DNA of 64,000 nucleotides from Pseudomonas soli (GCF_900110655.1 NZ_FOEQ01000001.1:218133-282132); one strand, 5' to 3'; counted from the first letter of the stretch, positions 7,099-15,159 are shown. Numbers and translations are program-made. The notes: generated from the sequence alone by a model not told the origin.

Positions 7099-8301
7099 AT
7101 GAGCAACGGACTGTCGCAACGATCCGCGCGTATCAGCGCGCCCGGCACCTCGAGCATGCGCAGCAAGGCCAACGCCCTGCGTGACGCCGGCATCAAGGTG
7201 ATCAACTTCGCCGCCGGCGAGCTGTCCAGCGACGCCGCCCCGGACATGCGCCAAGGCGCCATCGCGGCGGTCCACGAACAGTGGAACCGCTACACCCCGC
7301 CACTGGGCAATCCGCGGCTGCGTCAGGCCCTGGCCAGCAGCGTCAGCCAGCGCCTGGGCGTCGACTACGACGCCGATGAGATCGCGGTGTCCAGTGGTGC
7401 CAAGCAAGCCCTGTTCAACAGCGCCATGGTACTGCTCGATCCGGGTGATGAAGTGATCATCCCGCGGCCCTACTGGGAGACCTTCCCCACCCAGGTCGAA
7501 CTGACCGGCGCCCGTCCGGTGTTCGTCAACACCAAAGGCGACAACCACAGCCTGCGCGGCGCGGCGGTCAAGGCCGCCGTGTCGCCGCGCAGCAAAGCGA
7601 TCATCATCAACACCCCCAACAACCCCACCGGGGTGGTCTATGACCCGCGGGAACTGGTCGCCATCGGTGAGCTGGCCCTGAAACACAAGCTCTGGGTGAT
7701 CTTCGACGAGTGCTACCGCAGCCTGCTGCGCGATGGCCAGCAACATCACAACCTGGTCGCACTGCTGCCCGAGCTCAAGGCCTCGACCATCATCATCGAC
7801 TCGTTCTCCAAGAGCCAGGCGGTCACCGGCTGGCGCCTGGGCTATGCCTGTGCGCCGAAGGCGGTGATCACGGCCATGCACAACCTGCAGGCCCACACCA
7901 CCTCCAATCCCAGCAGCCTGGCCCAGTACGCGGCGCTCAACGCACTGCATGGCGACGGTGCGCGGCAGTTCGGTGCGGAGGTCAATGCCCAGCTTGATCG
8001 GCAGCTGGCTATCGCCACGGCGCTGCTTGGGAAGCTCGAGTCCATCCGCTTTTCGCCACCGCAGGGCGCGTTCTACCTCTACCTGGATATCACCCGCCTG
8101 CTCGGCAAACGCTACCAGGGCGAGGCGATCCGCGACGCCAGCCACCTCTGCGAGCTGTTGCTGACCGAGGCGCGCATCGCCCTGGTGCCTGGCTGCAGCA
8201 ATGGCGACCCGTGCGCCGTGCGACTGTCCTACTCGGTAAGCCCGCAGGACCTCGAGGAGGGCCTAAGCCGCTTCACCGACTTTATAGCAACGCTTGCCTG
8301 A
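7099..8301 (+). CDS. PLP-dependent class I/II aminotransferase; candidate phosphonopyruvate transaminase
   Basis: This 400-residue fold-type I aminotransferase is related to the aspartate aminotransferase I-gamma group. Visible PLP-site residues are the N175 region (NTPNNPTG, 171-178), D203 (IFDECY), the Schiff-base lysine K238 in DSFSKSQAVTGWRLGY, R246, and R375 (AVRLSYS) for the substrate carboxylate. It lies 43 bp after the MFS gene and 33 bp before the haem-oxygenase-like gene. PEP mutase strongly favours PEP, so a product-removing step is needed. No phosphonopyruvate decarboxylase is present here, so transamination of phosphonopyruvate to phosphonoalanine is the simplest role. That substrate is inferred from context; the family alone would also allow aspartate or aromatic substrates. 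Confidence 0.88.
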   Translation: MSNGLSQRSARISAPGTSSMRSKANALRDAGIKVINFAAGELSSDAAPDMRQGAIAAVHEQWNRYTPPLGNPRLRQALASSVSQRLGVDYDADEIAVSSGAKQALFNSAMVLLDPGDEVIIPRPYWETFPTQVELTGARPVFVNTKGDNHSLRGAAVKAAVSPRSKAIIINTPNNPTGVVYDPRELVAIGELALKHKLWVIFDECYRSLLRDGQQHHNLVALLPELKASTIIIDSFSKSQAVTGWRLGYACAPKAVITAMHNLQAHTTSNPSSLAQYAALNALHGDGARQFGAEVNAQLDRQLAIATALLGKLESIRFSPPQGAFYLYLDITRLLGKRYQGEAIRDASHLCELLLTEARIALVPGCSNGDPCAVRLSYSVSPQDLEEGLSRFTDFIATLA

Positions 8302-8334
8302 CCCCGGACTTTCCACCACCCGCGAGAACATGAC

Positions 8335-9162
8335 ATGAAGAAAACGGATTTCATGCTGTCATTCGTCGACCAGGCCCTGACCGATGTGCAGGACAAACGG
8401 CTGGCCAGCGCCCTGAAAAAAGGCTTCGAGGTGCACGCCGACCTGCTGGAGGGTTACCTCGACACCTACCAGCGCATCACCGCCAGGCCTTGGTCACGGG
8501 AAAGCCTGTGCACCTTCTTCTGTGGCTGGCGCAGCCCGGACGGTGCCGCCCATGCAGTTTCAAGCATCATCGTGCGCTTGCTGCAGGAGTCCGAGGCCAT
8601 CGACGATCCCCAGGCCCGGCTGCTGTTGCTGGACGCCGCCCGTCACTGCGGCGAGATCATCGTCGAGGACATCGGCCTGGGCGAGATGCACGGCCACCCG
8701 CACCACTCCAAGCTGTATGCGCGCATGGCCACCGCCATCTGCGGTTCGGAGGACTGGCGTCTGCAGGACCGCTACCTGAACCCGGTGACCAAGGAATTCT
8801 CCACCTGGGTAGGCAGCAAGCGGCCGCTCGCCCCGCAACTGGTCGAGGCCATCGAGATGATGGCGATGACCGAGTTGTTCAATACCGGGGAGTACAACGT
8901 GATGACGCCCCTGTGGAAGGACTGGCTCAAGGAGGCGCAAGGCAAGACGGCGGGCGAAGCGCATCGCATCGCCTCGTTCCTCAGCGTGCATTGCGGCGCG
9001 GTCGAGGCGCAGCATTTCTTCCATGCCACCAGCGCCCTCGAACTCTATTGCCGCGCCACCCACCAGGCACTGGACCACACCCGCATCGAGGCACTGTCCT
9101 GCGAATACGTGAAAAGAGCCTGCGAACACCTGAACAAGATGGAGTCGGTGCTCGCCGCCTGA
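8335..9162 (+). CDS. Haem-oxygenase-like fold protein, candidate di-iron oxidase/oxygenase (HDO)
   Basis: This 275-residue, all-helical, soluble protein has no signal peptide. Two segments look like metal-ligand helices of the haem-oxygenase-like di-iron (HDO) superfamily: EIIVEDIGLGEMHGHPHHSKLY (residues 107-128, carboxylates E107/E111 and H124) and HCGAVEAQHFFHA (219-231, E224 and H227, carboxylate-x2-His). HDO enzymes such as UndA, BesC and SznF use O2 for amino-acid or fatty-acid cleavage, desaturation or N-oxidation. The assignment rests on motif resemblance and helical pattern, not on an alignment. A cofactorless or haem-binding member of the same fold is possible. Between an aminotransferase and PEP mutase, an amino phosphonate such as phosphonoalanine is the obvious candidate substrate. 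Confidence 0.6.
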   Translation: MKKTDFMLSFVDQALTDVQDKRLASALKKGFEVHADLLEGYLDTYQRITARPWSRESLCTFFCGWRSPDGAAHAVSSIIVRLLQESEAIDDPQARLLLLDAARHCGEIIVEDIGLGEMHGHPHHSKLYARMATAICGSEDWRLQDRYLNPVTKEFSTWVGSKRPLAPQLVEAIEMMAMTELFNTGEYNVMTPLWKDWLKEAQGKTAGEAHRIASFLSVHCGAVEAQHFFHATSALELYCRATHQALDHTRIEALSCEYVKRACEHLNKMESVLAA

Positions 9163-9190
9163 AGAACACCTCACAACAGGGATGAGGCAT

Positions 9191-10081
9191 ATGAACGTGA
9201 TCAAGCGTGACGCACGCATCGACCTGCGGCAGTTGCTCAGTGAAAAAGCCTGCCTGCGGGTACTCGAGGCACACAGCCCGATCTCGGCCATGCTGGCCAA
9301 GAGCGTGCGCCTCGGCGCCGGCGACACCAGCCTGGGCTACGATGCCATCTGGTCCAGCTCGCTGACCGACTCGACCCAGCGCTGCCTGCCGGACATCGAG
9401 ATTCTCTCGCCCAGCGACCGCCTGGAACGGCTGAACGAAATCCTCGCGGTCTGCGACCTGCCGCTGATCTACGACGCCGACACCGGCGGCAAGATCGAGC
9501 ATTTCGCCATCCATGTGCAATGGCTGGCCCGCGCCGGGGTGTCGGCGATAGTCATCGAAGACAAATGCGGGCTGAAAAAGAACTCGCTGTTGGGCCTGAG
9601 CGTGCATCAGGAGCAGGAAACCGTCGAACACTTCTGCGACAAGATCAGGGTCGGCACCCATCATCGCCAGGGAGGCTCGATGATGATCTTCGCCCGCTGC
9701 GAGAGCCTGATCCTGGAAAAAGGCCTGGACGACGCCCTCGCGCGCTGTCGGGCCTACACCCAGGCCGGCGCCGACGGCATCATGATCCACAGCCGCAAGA
9801 GCACAGGCGAGGAGATCCTCGAATTCGCCCGCCGCTTCAAGCAGACCCACCCGCACACACCCCTGGTCTGCGTGCCGACCAGCTATCCGCAACTGACCTT
9901 CTCGTGCCTGGCCGATGCCGGTTTCAATGCGGTGATCTACGCCAACCACATGCTGCGCGGCGCCTACTCGGCCATGCGCCAGGTCGCCACCAGCATCCTC
10001 GAGCACGACCGGGCCTATGAAATCGAGCCGGCCTGCATGCCCATCGATGAAATCCTCAGCCTGGTGCCCGGTACACGATGA
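9191..10081 (+). CDS. pepM: Phosphoenolpyruvate phosphomutase (PEP mutase)
   Basis: This 296-residue member of the isocitrate lyase/PEP mutase superfamily interconverts PEP and phosphonopyruvate, the entry step to nearly all known phosphonates. The diagnostic gating-loop motif EDKxxxKxNS is present as EDKCGLKKNS (123-132). Other active-site positions match the family: WSSS (54-57), the Mg-binding DAD in YDADTGG (D95, D97), E123, R169 in FARCES, and H200. I chose ATG 9191 because AGGG lies 9 nt upstream; the ATG at 9182 has no room for a ribosome-binding site. The gap to the preceding gene is 28 bp. No phosphonopyruvate decarboxylase, hydrolase or nucleotidyltransferase gene is adjacent. A phosphonopyruvate hydrolase is unlikely given the intact EDK...NS motif. 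Confidence 0.92.
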   Translation: MNVIKRDARIDLRQLLSEKACLRVLEAHSPISAMLAKSVRLGAGDTSLGYDAIWSSSLTDSTQRCLPDIEILSPSDRLERLNEILAVCDLPLIYDADTGGKIEHFAIHVQWLARAGVSAIVIEDKCGLKKNSLLGLSVHQEQETVEHFCDKIRVGTHHRQGGSMMIFARCESLILEKGLDDALARCRAYTQAGADGIMIHSRKSTGEEILEFARRFKQTHPHTPLVCVPTSYPQLTFSCLADAGFNAVIYANHMLRGAYSAMRQVATSILEHDRAYEIEPACMPIDEILSLVPGTR

Positions 10082-10124
10082 CCACGCCATCGGGGCCGCT
10101 GCACGGCCCCTTTGCCGGTTTTGT

Positions 10125-11009
10125 TCAGGCGGCGCTCAGGTAGGAAACCAGGTCGGTGACATGCCGAGGCATGCGTTCGAAATGCCTGACCAGCATCATG
10201 TGCTGCTGGCGCGCCCAGGTTTCATCGAGGCGTCGGGCCACCAGGCCACAGACATCGAGATAGGGCTGCACCGCCGCATCCGATGCGATACCGATACCGA
10301 CTCCTTCGGCGATCATCCGGCATAGCGACTCGGCCCCGGACACCTTGATCCTGAACTGGGCCACGATGCCATCGATATCGGCCTGCTGCTCGATCAGACG
10401 GCACAATGTGCTGTCGGTCGCCAACCCGACCTGCGGGTGGCGCAGCACGTCGCCCAGGCGCAATGAAGCGCTGGCAACCAATGCGTGATGCCTGGGCAGC
10501 ACCGCGACATAGTTGAGCACCGGCAGGGTGATCGAGGCGCACCCCTCGACAGGGTCGCTGCCGACCACCACGCCCATGTCAACGGCGCCCTCGCGAATGC
10601 CGCGCACGATATCCCCGGCCGTGCGTTGCTGCAGGTCGATGGCGACATTGGCGTGATCGGCGAGATAGCGCACCAACCGGCGCTGGGTCGACTCGAATGC
10701 GCTGAAGCCTGCGACATACATGCGCATGCTTGCCCCGTCAGCCTCGTCGCGGTGGTCGAATTCGGCCTTGAGCACTTCGAGCTGGCGCAGGATCTTGCGG
10801 GCATGGATCAACAACCGCTGACCTGCCAGGGTCAGCACCAGCCCTTTGTGCTGGCGATGAAAAAGCCCCTCCCCAAGCTCGTTTTCCATCGACTTGATGC
10901 GCATGCTGGCGGCCCCTGGCGAGAGGCATGCACGCTTGGCGCCCTGGGTCAGGCTGGGGGACTCGGCGATCTTGATGAACAGTTTCAGGTCGGTCAGGTC
11001 AAGGTTCAC
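10125..11009 (-). CDS. LysR-family transcriptional regulator
   Basis: This 294-residue protein has an N-terminal winged helix-turn-helix (LKLFIKIAESPSLTQGAKRACLSP, then SMRIKSMENELGEGLFHR) and a periplasmic-binding-like effector domain (about 95-290). The recognition helix contains SPGAASMRIK in place of the more usual Q-S-A-V-S. It is convergent with pepM (43 bp between stop codons) and lies downstream of the EamA transporter on the same strand. It may control that transporter, the pepM operon, or both; neither is shown by sequence. Its start at 11009 follows GGAAGAGACC. Confidence 0.88.
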   Translation of the reverse strand: MNLDLTDLKLFIKIAESPSLTQGAKRACLSPGAASMRIKSMENELGEGLFHRQHKGLVLTLAGQRLLIHARKILRQLEVLKAEFDHRDEADGASMRMYVAGFSAFESTQRRLVRYLADHANVAIDLQQRTAGDIVRGIREGAVDMGVVVGSDPVEGCASITLPVLNYVAVLPRHHALVASASLRLGDVLRHPQVGLATDSTLCRLIEQQADIDGIVAQFRIKVSGAESLCRMIAEGVGIGIASDAAVQPYLDVCGLVARRLDETWARQQHMMLVRHFERMPRHVTDLVSYLSAA

Positions 11010-11136
11010 GGTCTCTTCCTTGTAGTGTCAGGCAAATCCATTGTCGGTACGGGCGATCTTGAGCCGCCTGCGTCCATCTTGCCTGTCGCCGCCGGCCGGG
11101 CAAAGCCTGCCTTGGTATTGCCCGCGTGAATGACCA

Positions 11137-11156
11137 AGGCGCCCATGCGGGCGCCT
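11137..11156. terminator. Hairpin between the EamA transporter and LysR genes
   Basis: AGGCGCCC (11137-11144) and GGGCGCCT (11149-11156) form an 8-bp stem with a 4-nt loop, 15 bp past the EamA stop codon on the minus strand. The U-tract is poor, so it may only attenuate. Confidence 0.45.
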
Positions 11157-11170
11157 CTTGCGCAGATATC

Positions 11171-12052
11171 TCAGCGCGACGAGGCGGTCCCCGGCAGCCC
11201 TGCACGCGGACCGCCCAAGCGGCTCAACCAGACCGACGCCAGGATCACCGTACCGCCAATGGCCAGGCGCCCCAGCGGCTCGTCCTGGTTCCAGATGAGC
11301 AGATTGAGCAGCAAGCCCACCGGCACATGCAGGTTGTTCATTACCGCAAGAGTGCCGCCGGAAACCAGGCAGGCACCCTTGTTCCACCAGTACAACCCCA
11401 ATGCAGTCGGACACAGGCCGAGAAACAGCAGCACCAGCCACTGTGTGTCGGTGCTCGGCAGGTGCTGGGCATTGCCAAACAGCAGGAAGGCCGGCAATAC
11501 CACCAGCAACGCGCCCAGGTAGAAATAGCCGAACCGGCGGTAGTGCGGCAGGTCGCTGGGGTGGCGGGCCACCAGATGGCGGTACAGCACCTGCCCGGCG
11601 GCATAGGTGAAGTTGGCCAGCTGCAGCAGCAGGAAACCGATGAAGAACTCGCCGGTAACCGTGTCGAAACGGATCACCGCCGCGCCGGCCACTGCCACCA
11701 GGGCGGCAAGCAGCGCCCAGGGATTGAACCGGCGGTTCAGGGCATCCTCGATCAAGGTCACATGCAACGGGGTCAGGATGGTGAACAGCAGTACCTCCGG
11801 CACCGTCAGCACGCGGAAGCTGAGGTACAGGCAGACATAGGTGATGCCGTACTGCAGCGCGCCGATCAGCAGCATCGAGCGCATGAAGCGTGGTTCGACC
11901 TGGCGCCAGCGGGTCAGTGGCAGGAACACCAACCCGGCCAGCAACACCCGCACCAGCACGGCGAAGTAGCTGTCGACATGGCCGGCCAGGTATTCGCCGA
12001 TCAGGTTGAAAGAGTACGCCTGGATCAGCGCGACGATTATCAGGTAGCCCAT
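11171..12052 (-). CDS. EamA/DMT-superfamily transporter
   Basis: This 293-residue inner-membrane protein has ten predicted hydrophobic segments in two EamA repeats. Landmarks are FLPLTRWRQVEPRFM in the first repeat and FLGLCPTALGLYWWNKGACLVSGG in the second. Members export amino acids or metabolites. Its promoter is in the short region up to about 12120, and a hairpin separates it from the LysR gene. It could serve as a second exporter for the nearby operon, but it also resembles core pseudomonad carboxylate/amino-acid transporters. Substrate is unknown. Confidence 0.85.
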   Translation of the reverse strand: MGYLIIVALIQAYSFNLIGEYLAGHVDSYFAVLVRVLLAGLVFLPLTRWRQVEPRFMRSMLLIGALQYGITYVCLYLSFRVLTVPEVLLFTILTPLHVTLIEDALNRRFNPWALLAALVAVAGAAVIRFDTVTGEFFIGFLLLQLANFTYAAGQVLYRHLVARHPSDLPHYRRFGYFYLGALLVVLPAFLLFGNAQHLPSTDTQWLVLLFLGLCPTALGLYWWNKGACLVSGGTLAVMNNLHVPVGLLLNLLIWNQDEPLGRLAIGGTVILASVWLSRLGGPRAGLPGTASSR

Positions 12053-12120
12053 GGTTGGCCCTCGTGGATCAAGGCGGGGACCTTAGCGGGTTGGGCCTGG
12101 GCAGTTCAACCATGGGGATT

Positions 12121-12165
12121 GTGGGGCTGCTGCGCAGCCCATCGCCGGCAAGCCTGCTCCCACAC
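12121..12165. repeat. REP-like element, second family
   Basis: GGGCTGC and GCAGCCC (about 12124-12140) form a short hairpin followed by ATCGCCGGCAAGCC and GCTCCCAC. It is a mobile palindromic repeat of a class distinct from the GCGGGGCAAGCCCGC type. Confidence 0.65.
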
Positions 12166-12253
12166 CGACCGCACAATTTTCAAGGACTGCGCTGTATCCA
12201 TGAGCTGGCTTGTCGGCGATCAGGCCAGCACAGGATGCGCACTTTCTGCGAGC

Positions 12254-12284
12254 AAAAAAAGCCCGGCCATCTCTATGGCCGGGC
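12254..12284 (-). terminator. Intrinsic terminator of azoR
   Basis: GCCCGGCCAT (12261-12270) and ATGGCCGGGC (12275-12284) form a perfect 10-bp stem with a CTCT loop. Seven A residues at 12254-12260 give a U-tract on the minus strand. It lies about 50 bp past the azoR stop codon. Confidence 0.9.
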
Positions 12285-12335
12285 AGGCACACCCAAAGGA
12301 GCAACAAGGTGTCAGGGTTGGGAATTCGTCGCGGC

Positions 12336-12935
12336 TCAGGCCACCGCGGCCAGTCTGGCCTTGGCCTGGTTCAGGCCCTTCTCGTGGAACTCGCCGCTCA
12401 TGTTCAGGCCTTCGGCATGGATGAAGTCCACATCGTGGATACCGATGAAGGCCATCACCTGGCGCAGGTAGGGTTCCTGATGATCGCTGCTGGCACCGGC
12501 ATGGATACCGCCGCGGGCGGTCAGCACGATGGCGCGCTTGCCATTGAGCAAGCCCTGTGGGCCGGTCGGGGTGTACTTGAAGGTGATGCCAGCGCGCAGC
12601 ACGTGGTCCAGCCAGGCCTTCAGGGTGCTGGGGATGGTGAAGTTGTACATCGGCGCGGCCATCACCAGCACGTCGGCGGCCAGCAACTCGTCGGTCAGCG
12701 CGTTGGAGCGCTCCAGTGCCTCACGCTCTGTGGCGCTGCGCTGCTCCTCGGGTTTCATCCAGCCGCCGAGCAAGTTGGCGTCCAGGTGCGGCACGGGGTT
12801 CACCGCCAGGTCGCGCACCGTGATCTCGTCGGCCGGATGCGCCGCTTGCCATTGCTGGATGAAATCCAGGGTCAGTTGGCGAGAAACGGAATCCTGCTGG
12901 CGGGCGCTGCTTTCGATGATCAGTACGCGGGACAT
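12336..12935 (-). CDS. azoR: FMN-dependent NADH-azoreductase
   Basis: This 199-residue flavodoxin-like protein uses NAD(P)H and bound FMN to reduce quinones and azo compounds. Family landmarks are the N-terminal strand-loop SRVLIIESSARQQDSVS (phosphate binding) and MAAPMYNFTIPSTLKAWLDHV, which contacts the flavin. ATG 12935 is preceded by GGAGG at 5 nt and is preferred over a start 12 bp upstream. Two copies of ACCTATCGAT lie 56-100 bp upstream and are likely regulator sites. A LysR gene lies close by at 13410. An intrinsic terminator follows. Confidence 0.93.
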   Translation of the reverse strand: MSRVLIIESSARQQDSVSRQLTLDFIQQWQAAHPADEITVRDLAVNPVPHLDANLLGGWMKPEEQRSATEREALERSNALTDELLAADVLVMAAPMYNFTIPSTLKAWLDHVLRAGITFKYTPTGPQGLLNGKRAIVLTARGGIHAGASSDHQEPYLRQVMAFIGIHDVDFIHAEGLNMSGEFHEKGLNQAKARLAAVA

Positions 12936-12991
12936 GTGTGCCTCCATCGGCGGTAAGGGTGGCGATTCGATGGAGGTGAGATTAGAGGTTG

Positions 12992-13038
12992 ACCTATCGA
13001 TAAAAAAGCGTAAAAAGTGGGATCAACCTATCGATTAA
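12992..13038. promoter_or_regulatory. Direct repeat in the azoR promoter region
   Basis: ACCTATCGAT occurs at 12992-13001 and again at 13026-13035, 34 bp apart and each followed by AA or TAA. It lies in the AT-rich gap between azoR and the upstream gene. ATCGAT-centred sites are common for LysR-type regulators. The binding role is inferred. Confidence 0.5.
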
Positions 13039-13044
13039 CCTGTT

Positions 13045-13359
13045 TTATTCCGCTTTGCAGTCGAGCACGATGCGCAATTTGATGATCTGCCGGTTGAACT
13101 TCGCGGTGACATCCACGCTTCTGCCCGCAGGCACGTTGACCCGGCGCACCCTCGGTGCCTCAGGGCCGTTGCGGAAGGTGACCTTGCACGCCGCCGGCAC
13201 CTGCCCATAGTTGTTGAGGCTGATCGAGCCGATGTCATAGGCCGTGTCGTAGGCGGTGTAGTCGACCTTGACCCCGGTCAGCTCCTTCTCCACGTCGATC
13301 GGGTAAGCCATTGCCCCGAGGGGCAGGCACAACAGCAAAGCCGCACAACATTTCTTCAT
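13045..13359 (-). CDS. Small exported hypothetical protein
   Basis: ATG 13359 with AAGGAG 8 nt upstream gives 104 residues. The signal peptide is MKKCCAALLLCLPLGAMA, with cleavage likely after AMA. The mature region looks like a small beta-sandwich (VKVDYTAYDTAYDIGSISLNNYG, CKVTFRNGPEAPR, VDVTAKFNRQIIKLRIVLDC). It has two cysteines in the mature part that could pair in the periplasm. It lies divergent from the LysR gene at 13410 with only 50 bp between start codons, so the two may share control. I do not recognise an experimentally defined function. Confidence 0.8.
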   Translation of the reverse strand: MKKCCAALLLCLPLGAMAYPIDVEKELTGVKVDYTAYDTAYDIGSISLNNYGQVPAACKVTFRNGPEAPRVRRVNVPAGRSVDVTAKFNRQIIKLRIVLDCKAE

Positions 13360-13409
13360 ACGGGCGCTCTCCTTGGGAAGAGCGCAGCTTAGGACAACAG
13401 GAGCCCTGG

Positions 13410-14333
13410 ATGAAAGCACCGCGCGTTACCCTGGATCAGTGGCGGACCCTGCAGGCGGTGGTCGACCACGGCGGGTTCGCCCAGGCCGCAGAGGCCCTGC
13501 ACCGCTCGCAATCGTCGGTGAGCTACACCGTGGCGCGCATGCAGGAGCAACTGGGCGTGCCGCTGCTGCGCATCGATGGGCGCAAGGCGGTGCTGACCGA
13601 GGCCGGCAGCGTGCTGCTGCGCCGTTCGCGGCAACTGGTCAAGCAGGCCAGCCAGCTGGAAGACCTGGCCCATCACATGGAGCAGGGTTGGGAAGCCGAA
13701 GTGCGCCTGGTGGTCGACGCCGCCTACCCCAGCGCCCGCCTGGTGCGCGCCCTGGCAGCGTTCATGCCGCAGAGTCGCGGGTGCCGGGTGCGCCTGCGCG
13801 AAGAGGTGCTGTCCGGCGTCGAGGAAGTGCTGCACGAAGGCATCGCCGACCTTGCCATCAGCAGCTTCAACATCGGTGGCTACCTGGGTACCGAGCTCAG
13901 CCCGGTGGAGTTCATCGCCGTCGCCCACCCTGAACACGCCCTGCACCGCATGGGCCGCGAAATCACCTTCCAGGACCTGGAAAGCCAGTTGCAGGTGGTG
14001 ATCCGCGACTCCGGTCGGGCCCAGCCACGTGATGTCGGCTGGCTAGGCGCCGAGCAGCGCTGGACGGTAGGCAGCCTGGGCACCGCGGCGACCTTCGTCG
14101 GCAGCGGCCTGGGCTTTGCCTGGCTGCCCCGGCACATGATCGAGCGCGAGCTGCGCGAAGGCGTGCTCAAGCCCCTGCCGCTGGATCAGGGGGGTAGCCG
14201 CCATCCACTGTTCTACCTTTACTCCAGCAAGGAAAAGACCTTGGGCCCGGCCACGCAGATCCTTATCGAACTGCTGCGCAACTTCGACACCGCGCCGCTG
14301 GACGTGCCCTTCGCAGCCCCCCCGCAAGCCTGA
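13410..14333 (+). CDS. LysR-family transcriptional regulator
   Basis: ATG 13410 (AGGAG upstream) gives 307 residues. The winged HTH covers about 1-65 (TLQAVVDHGGFAQAAEALHRSQSSVSYTVARMQEQLGVPLL), followed by an effector-binding domain with GSGLGFAWLPRHMI near residue 240. It is the first gene of a tight run with the alpha/beta hydrolase (13-bp gap) and cyclophilin (7-bp overlap), and divergent from the small exported protein. It is the nearest candidate regulator for the ACCTATCGAT sites upstream of azoR. The alternative longer N-terminus from 13311 crosses the divergent promoter and is rejected. Confidence 0.9.
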   Translation: MKAPRVTLDQWRTLQAVVDHGGFAQAAEALHRSQSSVSYTVARMQEQLGVPLLRIDGRKAVLTEAGSVLLRRSRQLVKQASQLEDLAHHMEQGWEAEVRLVVDAAYPSARLVRALAAFMPQSRGCRVRLREEVLSGVEEVLHEGIADLAISSFNIGGYLGTELSPVEFIAVAHPEHALHRMGREITFQDLESQLQVVIRDSGRAQPRDVGWLGAEQRWTVGSLGTAATFVGSGLGFAWLPRHMIERELREGVLKPLPLDQGGSRHPLFYLYSSKEKTLGPATQILIELLRNFDTAPLDVPFAAPPQA

Positions 14334-14346
14334 GAGGACCGCGCCC

Positions 14347-15159
14347 ATGGCCGTTTTCGAACACCAAGGATGCCAGTTGCATTACGAGGAACACGGTCAG
14401 GGCGAGCCCCTGGTGCTACTGCACGGGCTGGGTTCGAGCAGCCAGGACTGGGAACTGCAGGTGCCCGAGCTCGCCCGCCAGTACCGGGTGATCCTCATGG
14501 ACATCCGCGGCCACGGGCAATCGTCCAAGCCTCGCTCGGGCTACCAGATAAAGACCTTCAGCGAGGATCTCCTGGCTCTGCTCCGTCACCTGGACACCGG
14601 CCCGGTGCACTTCGTCGGTCTGTCCATGGGCGGCATGCTCGGCTTCCAGTTCGCCGTCGACCACCCCGAGTGGCTGCGCAGCCTGTGCATCGTCAACAGC
14701 GCCCCGGAGGTCAAGCGCCGCACCCGCAGCGACTGGATCTGGTGGCTCAAGCGCTGGAGCCTGGCGCGCCTGCTCAGCGTCGAGACCGTCGGCAAGGGCC
14801 TGGCCGAACGGCTGTTTCCCAAGCCGGAGCAGGCCGAACTGCGGCGCAAGATGGCCGAACGCTGGGCGCGCAACGACAAGCGTGCGTACCTGAAAAGCTT
14901 CGACGCCATCGTCGACTGGGGCGTACAGGAACGCATCGGCCAGATCCGCTGTCCCACCCTGGTGATCGCCGCCGACCACGATTACACACCGATACAACTC
15001 AAGGAGCGTTACGTCGCCCTGATGCCCAACGCCAGACTGGCGGTCATCGACGATTCGCGGCACGCTACGCCCCTGGACCAACCTGAGGTCTTCAACCAGA
15101 CCCTGCTGCAGTTCCTCGCAGCCGCTTCCACCCCTCAAGGATCATTGAGCCCATGCTGA
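14347..15159 (+). CDS. Alpha/beta-fold hydrolase
   Basis: This 270-residue cytosolic hydrolase has the oxyanion segment [12 protein letters not shown] (about 24-36), the nucleophile elbow GLSMGG (about 98-103, Ser nucleophile), an acid in DHDYTP and the catalytic His in [11 protein letters not shown]. It is similar to 3-oxoadipate enol-lactonase or general esterase members but lacks pathway neighbours that would fix a substrate. It starts 13 bp after the LysR gene and its stop overlaps the ppiA start (ATGCTGA-type overlap), indicating translational coupling. Confidence 0.88.
   Translation: MAVFEHQGCQLHYEEHGQGEPLVLLHGLGSSSQDWELQVPELARQYRVILMDIRGHGQSSKPRSGYQIKTFSEDLLALLRHLDTGPVHFVGLSMGGMLGFQFAVDHPEWLRSLCIVNSAPEVKRRTRSDWIWWLKRWSLARLLSVETVGKGLAERLFPKPEQAELRRKMAERWARNDKRAYLKSFDAIVDWGVQERIGQIRCPTLVIAADHDYTPIQLKERYVALMPNARLAVIDDSRHATPLDQPEVFNQTLLQFLAAASTPQGSLSPC

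Noticed and set aside
5792-7102. 436-codon frame overlapping the MFS gene
   Set aside because: Different frame of the same DNA with Arg/Pro/Gly-rich, non-globular composition; the MFS frame has membrane segments and family motifs.
9182-9190. Upstream ATG for pepM (MRHM start)
   Set aside because: The AGGG ribosome-binding site is directly adjacent to this ATG but well spaced from ATG 9191.
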